This document shows positions 25,786 through 33,669 of a stretch of 64,000 nucleotides of DNA, one piece after another. A model generated the notes under the pieces. That model was not told where the DNA came from, did no database searches, and saw only the letters and a program-made list of their open reading frames with translations. The position numbers and the translations under genes are program-made. This DNA is from Sphingomonas sp. SORGH_AS_0950. Its GTDB lineage: Bacteria; Pseudomonadota; Alphaproteobacteria; Sphingomonadales; Sphingomonadaceae. Numbering within the stretch: the first letter of the stretch is position 1; each line of letters opens with the position of its first letter. The DNA lies in assembly GCF_030818415.1 (NCBI RefSeq), contig NZ_JAUTAE010000001.1, positions 1,970,001-2,034,000 of the forward strand, read 5' to 3'.

Positions 25786-26906
25786 CGACCATGACCGCCA
25801 GACCCGAGCGCTTCGCCTCGCTCGACATGTTCCGGGGCGCGACCATCTTCCTGATGATCGTGGTCAACACGGCGGGCGCGGGCGGGGCCTTCACCCAGTT
25901 GCAGCATGCGCCGTGGTTCGGCTTCACGCTGGCCGACCTGATCTATCCCAGCTTCCTGTTCGCGGTCGGCAATGCGATGAGCTTCGCGCTGACCCGGCCG
26001 ATGCCCGAGCCCGTCTTCCTGCGCCGCATATTCAAGCGGGCCGCGCTGATCTTCCTGCTCGGTGTGCTGATGTACTGGTTCCCCTTCGTCACGCACCAGG
26101 CGGACGGCAGCTGGGTCGCCAAGCCCTTTGCCGACACGCGGCTGACCGGCGTGCTGCAACGCATCGCGCTCTGCTATCTGCTGGGGGCGCTCCTCGCCCG
26201 CTATCTGCGGCCCAGCCATCTGGTGGTGGTCGCTGTCGGGCTGGTCGTCGCGCACTGGGCGATCCTGACGGGCCTGAGCCCGGCGGGCGAGGCGTTCGGG
26301 CGGTACAAGAATGCGGGGACGTTGTTCGACCTGTGGCTGATCGGGCCGGAGCATCTGTACAAGAAAGACCATGGCTTCGATCCCGAGGGGCTGCTCGGCA
26401 CGCTGCCCGCGACCGCCAATGTGATCGCAGGCTATCTGACCGGCCTGGCCATCCAGCGCTGGGGCAAGCATGCCGCCACGGTCGGACGGCTGGCGGCGAT
26501 CGGGGCGGGGCTGGTCGTCGTCGCGCTATTGCTGTCGCCCATCCTGCCGATCGGCAAGAAGCTGTGGACCGGGTCGTTCGTCGCACTGACCGTCGGGCTC
26601 GACCTGATCCTGCTCGGCGCGGTTCTCTGGCTGGTCGAGGTTCGGGGGGTGACGCTCGGGCGGTCCTTCCTCCAGATGCTGGGGCGCAATCCGCTGGCCA
26701 TCTATCTGTTTTCCGAACTGCTGGTCGTCGTGCTGGAGCTGGTCCATGTCGACGGCGTCGGGCTCTATACCTGGATCGGGCTGAACGGGTTCCAGCCGAT
26801 CGCGCCGGGGCCGGTCGGCTCGCTGCTCTGCGCGCTGGCCTATACGCTGGTCTGCTGCGGCTTCGGGTGGGTGCTGGATCGCAAGGGGATCATTCTGAAG
26901 GTCTGA
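25782..26906 (+). CDS. HGSNAT-like membrane acyltransferase (COG4299 / DUF5009)
   Basis: The product has 374 residues and about ten hydrophobic helices. It starts with GTG overlapping the GH89 stop by four bases. The front RFASLDMFRGATIFLMIVVN (Asp-x-x-Arg-Gly in helix 1), LADLIYPSFLFAVG and the LQRIALCYLLGAL segment match the bacterial relatives of heparan-alpha-glucosaminide N-acetyltransferase. In animals that enzyme acetylates terminal glucosamine before NAGLU removes it; here the gene is fused by translation coupling to a NAGLU homologue, so a sequential role on the same sugar is a reasonable inference. The actual acyl donor and acceptor are unproven. Confidence 0.85.
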   Translation: MTTMTARPERFASLDMFRGATIFLMIVVNTAGAGGAFTQLQHAPWFGFTLADLIYPSFLFAVGNAMSFALTRPMPEPVFLRRIFKRAALIFLLGVLMYWFPFVTHQADGSWVAKPFADTRLTGVLQRIALCYLLGALLARYLRPSHLVVVAVGLVVAHWAILTGLSPAGEAFGRYKNAGTLFDLWLIGPEHLYKKDHGFDPEGLLGTLPATANVIAGYLTGLAIQRWGKHAATVGRLAAIGAGLVVVALLLSPILPIGKKLWTGSFVALTVGLDLILLGAVLWLVEVRGVTLGRSFLQMLGRNPLAIYLFSELLVVVLELVHVDGVGLYTWIGLNGFQPIAPGPVGSLLCALAYTLVCCGFGWVLDRKGIILKV

Positions 26907-26913
26907 CCCATAC

Positions 26914-26990
26914 GCTTCGACTTCGCTCAGCGCGAACGGAGGTCGGGACCAATATCCCCCACCCGTTCAGCCTGAGCGAAGTCGAAGGCC
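26914..26990. repeat. REP-like inverted-repeat element, copy 1
   Basis: Between the convergent acyltransferase and GH2 genes, an arm CGCTTCGACTTCGCTCAG and its near inverse (CCGTTCAGCCTGAGCGAA then GTCGAAGGCC) flank a centre of about 30 bases. The same arms recur at 61253-61337. Such paired palindromes are typical dispersed intergenic repeats, and they may also terminate transcription from both sides. Confidence 0.75.
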
Positions 26991-26997
26991 AAGGGAA

Positions 26998-29895
26998 TCA
27001 CCTCTCCCGCACCGACACCGTCCGTCCCAGGCCGGACGCCTTGCCCGGCTCCGCCTCGACGACCAGCACCACCTGCCGCTCCCCCGCCCCGGCCGGGAAC
27101 GGCACCACCAGCGGGCCGCCCGCGAACGCCGTCTTCTCCGCCCGCTTCACGCCGTCGACCCAGGCCTCGGCCCGCCCGACCACCTCGGCGAAGACCACCG
27201 CGCCGCCCTGCTCGGCCACCCGGCGGCGCGGCTTGACGCTCGTGCGATAGGTCGACCAGACCCCCTCGCCCGGTCCCTCCAGCCGTCCGGGACGCGCATA
27301 GACCAGGCTGTTCATGTCGTTGCCCGCATAGTGGCGCAGCGGATCGGGCCGGGTCGCGGCAAAGTCGCTCCGCTTCCAGTCGGTCAGCATCGCGACCGGC
27401 CGCGTCGCGGGCAGCGCGGGCAGAGGCCGGGCCGCGATCACCCGCACCGATGCCCGCGCCGGTTTCAGCCCCGGTGCACTCGCCTCGAGGGTCAGCGTGC
27501 CCGCCCCCGCCTCGGCCCGGACCAGCGCCTGGGCGAGGCCATGGAACAGGCGGCGCGCGGGCAGGACCTCGGAGTCATGGTCGTTGGGGTCGCCATTGCC
27601 CACCCCGATCACCGCGCCCCTCGTCACGCGGAAGGTGACCTGCGCCGCCGCATCCGGCACCACCCGCCCCTGCGCATCGACCGCCATCACGGTGAAGGGC
27701 TGCACGTCGCTACCCGTCCCCAGCATCCCGCCGCGATCGGCGACCAGCCGCAGCGCGACCGGCGCACCCGCCGTCTCGACAAAGGTCCGCGACACCGCCC
27801 GCCCGGCGCGATAGCCGATCGCCTCCAGCCGTCCGGGGCGATAGGGCACCTGCCATTCGGGCATCGCCAGCCGGTCGACCGTCCTGGTCCCCAGGCTCTG
27901 GCCGTTCAGGCGCAGTTCCACCGTCTCGGCATTGGTCAGCGCGATCACCCGGATCGCCTCCCCCTCACGCCCCGGCCAGGTCCAGTGCGGCGCGATGGCA
28001 AGGGCCGGGGCATCGTCCACCCATTGCGCCCGGCGCAGGTGAAAGGCCATCTTGGCGAAACCGCACAGGTCCATGATGCCGAACACGCTGCTGGTCGTCG
28101 GCCATTCGAACGGCGTCGGCTCGCCATGATAGTCGAAGCCGGTCCACACGAACGTCCCCGCGACGAACGGCCGCGTGTCGATCATCCGCCAGCTTTCATG
28201 ATGGGTCAGGCCCCATTCGGCGGCGTCGGTGTCATAGGAACTGACCTCATGCCGCGCCATGTCGGTCTTCCACACGCCCCGCGTCATGAAGGCGCTGGTA
28301 TCCTCCGAACTGGTCATCGGCTTGGCCGGATGCGCGGCGTGGAATTTGTCGTAGCGGCGATGCTGGTAGTTGAAGCCCATGACGTCGACCGCGTCGGAGA
28401 CGTTGAGCGGGGAGAACATCCCGTCGTTCATCGCCGCCGTGACGGGGCGCGCGGTGTCGAGTTCCTTCACCGCCTCGGCCATGCGGCGGACCATCTCGTA
28501 ACCCTGTTCGGTGCCCTGCATCGGCTCTTCGTTGAAGACGGACCACAGGAAGACGCTCGGCCGGTTGCGGTCGCGGCGGACCAGCCATTGCAACTGGCGC
28601 AGATAGTCCGGGCTGGGGTTGAAGTTGCGGTTCTCGTCCATGACCAGCATCCCCAGCCGGTCGCACGCATCGAGCAATTCGGGTGCGGGCGCATGGTGCG
28701 AACAGCGCAGCGCGTTGCACCCCATCGCCTTCAGCCGCCGGATGCGCCATTCCCACATCGCATCGGGCATGGCGACGCCGACCCCGGCATGATCCTGATG
28801 GACGCACACGCCCTTGATCTTGGTCGCCACGCCGTTGAGATAAAAGCCGGTGGCGGCATCGAAGCGGATCTGGCGAAAGCCGATCCGGGTGGCGCGGGCG
28901 TCGATGGCCTTGCCGTCGCGCAGCAGCCGTGTCTCCACCCGATAGAGCGTCGGATGGTCCACCGACCAACGCTGTGGATCGGCGACCGGGATCGTCATGT
29001 TCGCTTCGGCGGTCTTCAGGGGATCGACGCTTATGTCCGTCTCGGCACGGCCGATGGTGCGGCCCGACGGGTCGATCAGCACCGCCTCCGCCCGGACGGT
29101 TGCCGCCGCCTTCTGGATGTTTGAGACAGTCAGCGCGACCGGCACCGTCCAGCCGCCATCCCCCTTGCGCGGATCGGCGTGGAGGCCATCGGTGACGATG
29201 CTGACCCCATCGCGCACCGCCAGCCAGTTGTGGCGATAGAGCCCGGCGCCCTCATACCACCATCCCTCCATCGTCTCGGCATCGACGCGGACGGCCAGCG
29301 TGTTCAGCTCCTCGCCGAACCGGGCATAGGGGGTGATGTCGATCAGGATCGCGGTGTAGCCGCTGAAGCTGTGCGCGACGAGGACGCCGTTGAACCAGAC
29401 CTTGGCGTTGGTCGCCGCCGCGCCGAGCTGCACCTCCAGATAGCGGCCGCGCCATTCGACGGGCAGCTTGAGCGTGCGCCGATACCAGCCGATGCCGCGC
29501 CGCCGATAGCCCTGCGCGACATTGGCGTTCGGGTCGACCACCTCCTCCATCGCCCAGTCATGCGGCAGTTCGACCGCGCGCCAGTCGCTATCGTCATAGC
29601 CGACCGCCGCCGCGCCCTGCGCGATCCCGGCCTTGGCATTCTGATAGCTTTCCTCATGCCCCAGGATCGGCGGCACGACGATATCGCCCTTGTGGAACAG
29701 CCAGCCGTCATCGAGCCGGAGGAGGCTCGGATCGGCGATGAAGGGCGGCTCGGGCATCGCGTCGAACGGCGCGGGCGCATCGCCGCTGTCGAGTTCGAGC
29801 GGACGGCCCGCCGCAAGGCCGGGCGCACCGAGCGTCGGGGCGGTGAGCCCCGTTGTCAGTCCGCTGGCCAGGAGAGTGCGGCGGGTCACGGTCAT
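26998..29895 (-). CDS. GH2-family glycosidase (beta-galactosidase-like), Tat-exported
   Basis: The product has 965 residues. ATG 29895 begins a twin-arginine signal (MTVTRRTLLASG then hydrophobic), with GGAG eight bases ahead. The layout is the GH2 one: jelly-roll sugar-binding domain with GYRRRGIGWYRR and NGVLVAHSFSGY (about 120-240), immunoglobulin-like domain, then a TIM barrel with VCVHQDHAG, CNALRCSHH, the acid/base in VFNEEP and the nucleophile region TSSEDTS. A DUF4982-like and further beta domains follow to the C-terminus. It probably trims beta-linked sugars from the same glycan handled by the neighbouring GH89 enzyme; the exact sugar is unknown. Confidence 0.9.
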   Translation of the reverse strand: MTVTRRTLLASGLTTGLTAPTLGAPGLAAGRPLELDSGDAPAPFDAMPEPPFIADPSLLRLDDGWLFHKGDIVVPPILGHEESYQNAKAGIAQGAAAVGYDDSDWRAVELPHDWAMEEVVDPNANVAQGYRRRGIGWYRRTLKLPVEWRGRYLEVQLGAAATNAKVWFNGVLVAHSFSGYTAILIDITPYARFGEELNTLAVRVDAETMEGWWYEGAGLYRHNWLAVRDGVSIVTDGLHADPRKGDGGWTVPVALTVSNIQKAAATVRAEAVLIDPSGRTIGRAETDISVDPLKTAEANMTIPVADPQRWSVDHPTLYRVETRLLRDGKAIDARATRIGFRQIRFDAATGFYLNGVATKIKGVCVHQDHAGVGVAMPDAMWEWRIRRLKAMGCNALRCSHHAPAPELLDACDRLGMLVMDENRNFNPSPDYLRQLQWLVRRDRNRPSVFLWSVFNEEPMQGTEQGYEMVRRMAEAVKELDTARPVTAAMNDGMFSPLNVSDAVDVMGFNYQHRRYDKFHAAHPAKPMTSSEDTSAFMTRGVWKTDMARHEVSSYDTDAAEWGLTHHESWRMIDTRPFVAGTFVWTGFDYHGEPTPFEWPTTSSVFGIMDLCGFAKMAFHLRRAQWVDDAPALAIAPHWTWPGREGEAIRVIALTNAETVELRLNGQSLGTRTVDRLAMPEWQVPYRPGRLEAIGYRAGRAVSRTFVETAGAPVALRLVADRGGMLGTGSDVQPFTVMAVDAQGRVVPDAAAQVTFRVTRGAVIGVGNGDPNDHDSEVLPARRLFHGLAQALVRAEAGAGTLTLEASAPGLKPARASVRVIAARPLPALPATRPVAMLTDWKRSDFAATRPDPLRHYAGNDMNSLVYARPGRLEGPGEGVWSTYRTSVKPRRRVAEQGGAVVFAEVVGRAEAWVDGVKRAEKTAFAGGPLVVPFPAGAGERQVVLVVEAEPGKASGLGRTVSVRER

Positions 29896-30265
29896 CGGGC
29901 GGTCTCCGGCAGGGAAGGTCTTGGGCGGTAGGGTGGCGCGGGCCATGCCGGGCACGGCATCATCCGGCGGCACGGCGTGCGTCCTGTCGGACGGGCGAAT
30001 CAAAAAAGGCGGCGCCCCGCAGGCACGCCGCCATTTCTTTGATCGTGAAAAGCCAGAGGGCGAAGGCGTCGCACATGGTCGAGGCGCGGGTCGGTGAGGC
30101 CATGCCCCCTGTCGAGGCAAGGCCCGCACCCATGACGCCGATCCCAGCCCGCTTCATCCCCCGCACCCCATGGTCGAGGGATCAGTCTACCCCGATGATG
30201 CGGGCTGTAAAGACGATTTGTCTGACCAATTCAGCACCGCCATGGTGCCGCTTGGGTTTCGGGAG
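29896..30265. other. Intergenic region with minus-strand terminator
   Basis: No supported gene lies here. The part next to 29895 is the leader of the GH2 gene. Apart from the hairpin at 30002-30032, nothing clear is visible; several GC-rich open frames cross it but have no ribosome sites or recognisable products. Confidence 0.4.
30002..30032 (-). terminator. Rho-independent terminator
   Basis: On the minus strand, stem GGCGGCG/CGCCGCC (30026-30032 with 30008-30014, 11-base loop) is followed directly by six T (30002-30007). It lies about 230 bases past the stop of the 30266-30859 gene, so it ends the operon of that gene and the alcohol dehydrogenase. Confidence 0.75.
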
Positions 30266-30859
30266 TCAGGCCTGGGACGGCAGCAACGGCACCGCATCGG
30301 CCACGCTGCCCTCGGCGCGATAGTCGGGAGGAATGTCGAAGTCCTTGCGGGCCAGCCCGCGCGAGGCTTCCCGCCCCTTGGGCAGTCCCGACCGGTCGGA
30401 ATAGTCCCGACCGGCACCGGGTTCGCGCCGATGGGCGGCCTTCACGCCCTTCAACGCTGCGATGTCGAGCAGCGTGATCCCCGCGACCAGCGCGGTCGCG
30501 ATCGCGGCGTTGCGCCATTTGGGGTTGTCGCGGTGCAGCCCGGTCGCCAGCGTGCCCAGATCGAGCGCGTCGCCCGCGATCCGCGCGGCCAGCCCGACCG
30601 GCTTGTCGATCGACAGCGTCGGGACGGCGCTGGCCAGTTCGCGGGCACCATAGGCACGGATCAGCCCTTCCTTGTCCTCGAGCCCCAGCGTGCGGGCCAG
30701 GCGGCCGGGGGCGACCAGTTCGGCGATGCCCAGCCCGACCGAGAACCAGCCGAGCGCGCGCGCCAGCCGGTCGGCACCCGACAGCGAACTCGGCCCTTTA
30801 TGCTCGACGCGCGGGTCGCCCTCCGAACGGGCGATGCCGGTGATGTTGGTGAGTGGCAT
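30266..30859 (-). CDS. Conserved hypothetical membrane-associated protein
   Basis: The product has 197 residues. ATG 30859 has AAGGAGGG ahead, 12 bases after the alcohol dehydrogenase stop, so the two form an operon. Residues 30-55 (LARALGWFSVGLGIAELVAPGRLARTLG), 80-100 and 120-140 (NAAIATALVAGITLLDIAALKG) are hydrophobic and likely span the membrane. The C-terminal 55 residues are charged and Gly/Arg-rich (DYSDRSGLPKGREASRG). The N-terminal part resembles a segment that precedes SRPBCC domains in some proteins, but no such domain follows here. Function is unknown. Confidence 0.65.
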   Translation of the reverse strand: MPLTNITGIARSEGDPRVEHKGPSSLSGADRLARALGWFSVGLGIAELVAPGRLARTLGLEDKEGLIRAYGARELASAVPTLSIDKPVGLAARIAGDALDLGTLATGLHRDNPKWRNAAIATALVAGITLLDIAALKGVKAAHRREPGAGRDYSDRSGLPKGREASRGLARKDFDIPPDYRAEGSVADAVPLLPSQA

Positions 30860-30870
30860 GACGCCCTCCT

Positions 30871-32046
30871 TCAGGGTTGGAGCATGACCTTGACGCACCC
30901 GTCCGCCTTGTCGCGGAAGGTGGCGTACATTTCGGGGCCCTTGGACAGATCGACCTTGTGGGTGATGACGAAGGAGGGGTCGATCTGCCCGTCCTCGATC
31001 CGGCGGAGCAGGTCGCCCGTCCAGCGCGGGACATGCGCCTGCGCCATGCGAAAGGTCAGCCCCTTGTTCATCGCCTGACCCATCGGGATCTTGTCGACCA
31101 GCCCCAGATAGACACCGATGATCGAGATGACGCCGCCGGGGCGGCAGACATAGATCATCTCGCGCAGCACATGCGGGCGGTCATTCTCCGCCATCAGCAT
31201 CTGCTTGGCGCGGTCGAGCACGGTGTCGGGCTGGGCGAAATGGACATGGCTCTCGGTGCCGACCGCATCGATGCACTTTTCAGGCCCCTTGCCGTCGGTG
31301 AGTTCGTTCAGCCGCTCGACGACGCTTTCCTGCTCGAAGTCGATCGTGATCGCGCCCGCCGCCGCCGCCATCGACAGGCGTTCGGGCAGCCGGTCGATCG
31401 CGACCACCTGTTCGGCGCCCAACAGGATCGCCGCGCGGATCGCCATCTGGCCGACCGGGCCACAGCCCCAGATGGCGACCGTATCGCCGGGCTGGATGTC
31501 CGCCTGCACCGCCGCCTGCCAGCCGGTCGGCAGGATATCGGACAGGAACAGCAACTTCTCGTCGTCGATGCCGTCCGGCACCTTGATGTGCGTGGTGTCG
31601 GCAAAGGGCACGCGCAGATATTCGGCCTGCCCGCCGGGATAGCCGCCGGTCAGGTGGGTATAGCCGAACAGACCCGCCGTCGCATGGCCGAACGCCTTGT
31701 CGCCCAGTTCCTTCTTGCGGTTGGTCCGCTCGCACACCGAGAAGTTGCCGCGACGGCACTGGTCGCACTCGCCGCACTGGATGGTGAAGGGGATGACGAC
31801 GCGGTCACCCTTCTTCAACGTCCCCCCGGCGGCGCTGCCGACCTCGACGACTTCGCCCATCGTCTCGTGCCCCATGATGTCGCCGGGCAGCATCGCGGGC
31901 ACCAGATTGTGAAAGAGATGCAGGTCCGACCCGCAGATCGCACAACTCGTAACCTTGATTATGGCGTCGCGCGGATGTTCGATCGCAGGGTCGGACACCG
32001 TGTCGTACCGGATGTCCTCCTTGCCGTGCCAGACCAGGGCCTTCAT
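30871..32046 (-). CDS. Zinc-dependent alcohol dehydrogenase (formaldehyde-dehydrogenase-like)
   Basis: The product has 391 residues of the MDR superfamily. ATG 32046 follows GAGGAG. The catalytic zinc ligands are in AICGSDLH and GHETMGEV, the structural zinc site is CGECDQCRRGNFSVC, and the NAD-binding fold begins IWGCGPVGQMAIRAA. The insert after the structural zinc (FGHATAGLFGYTHLTGGYPGGQAEYLRV) is typical of the glutathione-independent formaldehyde dehydrogenase-like branch. It likely oxidises small aldehydes or alcohols, but the substrate is not decided by sequence. It leads a two-gene operon. Confidence 0.88.
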   Translation of the reverse strand: MKALVWHGKEDIRYDTVSDPAIEHPRDAIIKVTSCAICGSDLHLFHNLVPAMLPGDIMGHETMGEVVEVGSAAGGTLKKGDRVVIPFTIQCGECDQCRRGNFSVCERTNRKKELGDKAFGHATAGLFGYTHLTGGYPGGQAEYLRVPFADTTHIKVPDGIDDEKLLFLSDILPTGWQAAVQADIQPGDTVAIWGCGPVGQMAIRAAILLGAEQVVAIDRLPERLSMAAAAGAITIDFEQESVVERLNELTDGKGPEKCIDAVGTESHVHFAQPDTVLDRAKQMLMAENDRPHVLREMIYVCRPGGVISIIGVYLGLVDKIPMGQAMNKGLTFRMAQAHVPRWTGDLLRRIEDGQIDPSFVITHKVDLSKGPEMYATFRDKADGCVKVMLQP

Positions 32047-32181
32047 GCCGCTCTCCTCGATTGCGTGGGGCAGAGTTATGGACGGCAAGGCGCCAGGCCC
32101 ATCCGGGCGATCCCTAGGGAACCTTACCCGGTCGCGGACGCTTGCCGGTGGGACCGGCAAAGCCTGAGGAGAGCCGGCCCG

Positions 32182-33669
32182 ATGGACGAAGTTTCGCACG
32201 ACACGTCCATCCGGAACGCGGTGTTCCGCCGAGGGCCCGAGGCGGCGTGGCACAGGAGCGAGGCGCGCCTGCGCGCCGCGACCGAGCTGGTCGGCATCGG
32301 CATCTATGCTTGGGACCCGGGCACCGGCGCGCTTGAATGGGACGCACGGCTCTGCGCGATGTGGGGCATCCCGCCCGGCACCGCGATCGACGAGGAACTG
32401 TTCGAAGCGGGCATCCATCCCGACGACCGGGAACGGGTCCGCGCGGCGATCGCGGCCTGTGTCGATCCGTCAGGCGATGGACGCTACAGGATCGAATATC
32501 GCGTCATCGGCCGCGACGACGGCATCGTCCGCCACATCGCGACATCGGGCCGGACGACATTCGCCCATGGCCATCCGATCGCCTTCCTCGGCGCGGCGAT
32601 CGACATGACCGAGCAGCGCGATGCCGAAGCCGCGATCCGCGCCAGCGAAGCGCAGTTCAGCAGCTTTGCCGCGCATAGCAGCAACCTCCTCTGGATCGCC
32701 GATCCGCGAACCGGGGACATACTCTATCGAAGCGCCGCCTTCGATCGCATCTGGGGCATCCCACGCGACGGCGCCTCGCCTTCGATCGCATGCTGGCTGG
32801 ACGATGTGCATCCCGACGACCGGGTACAGGTCGAACATGCCCTGGCCAGCGTCATGGCCGGGGACGTCACCCAATATGCGTATCGCATCGTCCGCCCCGG
32901 CGACGGGGCCGTCCGCCGCCTGCGCGACACCAGCTTTCCCATTCCCGACGCGCAGGGCGCGATCACCCGCATCGGCGGCATCGCGGAGGATCTGACGCAG
33001 GAGGATAGCGGCCAGGTCTATATCGTCAGCCCCAGGGCGACCGAGGCCCGTCGCCTGGCCGCGCTGGTGCGGGCGATGGGGTATCGCGCGCGCCTGTTCG
33101 AGAACGCGACGGCGTTCCTCGACATCGCCGCCGTCCTGGCGCCCGGCTGCGTGCTGGTCGACCTGCGCCATGCCAAGCCCGAAGGGTTGTCGGTCGCCCG
33201 CGAGCTCAAGGCCCGGTCGATCGCCTTGCCGAGCATCGTGCTGGACGGGGCGGGCACGAACCTGATGTCCGCCGTCGCCGCGATGAAGGCGGGCGCGACC
33301 GACTATATCGTCGCGCAGGACGACGCGGCGCTGCACCCCGGCCTGTCGAACGCGATCGCCGACTGCCTGGCGGCGGTCCGCCCCGTCTCCCGCGACGAGA
33401 CCGCCAGCGCGCGCATCGCCCGGCTGACCCCGCGCGAGCGCGAGGTGCTGCTGGGGCTGGTCGGGGGCAATACCAACAAGCTGCTCGGCAAGAAGCTGGG
33501 CATCAGCCCGCGCACCGTCGAGCTGCACCGCGCCCAGGTCATGAACCGGCTGGACGCGGGCAATCTGGCCGAACTCATCCAGATCGCGCTGGCGGCGGGG
33601 GTCGCTCCGCCCGGCGAGGACCATGCGACCCGCAGGCCGGTCCCGACCCCGCCGGGGCCGGACGCCTAG
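32182..33669 (+). CDS. PAS-PAS-pseudoreceiver-LuxR transcriptional regulator
   Basis: The product has 495 residues; ATG 32182 follows GAGGAGAG. Two PAS domains occupy about 35-150 and 155-275 (IYAWDPGTGALEWD and LLWIADPRTGDILYRS openings; both end in typical PAC strands). A receiver-like domain follows (about 280-400) that keeps the phosphoacceptor-position Asp (VLVDLRHA) but has lost the acidic pair (VYIVSPRA), the Thr and the Lys (DYIVAQDD). A FixJ/LuxR helix-turn-helix ends the protein (LTPREREVLLGLVGG, SPRTVELHRAQVMNRL). Sensing through PAS rather than phosphorylation is likely. It overlaps the convergent ABC permease gene by four bases. Confidence 0.85.
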   Translation: MDEVSHDTSIRNAVFRRGPEAAWHRSEARLRAATELVGIGIYAWDPGTGALEWDARLCAMWGIPPGTAIDEELFEAGIHPDDRERVRAAIAACVDPSGDGRYRIEYRVIGRDDGIVRHIATSGRTTFAHGHPIAFLGAAIDMTEQRDAEAAIRASEAQFSSFAAHSSNLLWIADPRTGDILYRSAAFDRIWGIPRDGASPSIACWLDDVHPDDRVQVEHALASVMAGDVTQYAYRIVRPGDGAVRRLRDTSFPIPDAQGAITRIGGIAEDLTQEDSGQVYIVSPRATEARRLAALVRAMGYRARLFENATAFLDIAAVLAPGCVLVDLRHAKPEGLSVARELKARSIALPSIVLDGAGTNLMSAVAAMKAGATDYIVAQDDAALHPGLSNAIADCLAAVRPVSRDETASARIARLTPREREVLLGLVGGNTNKLLGKKLGISPRTVELHRAQVMNRLDAGNLAELIQIALAAGVAPPGEDHATRRPVPTPPGPDA

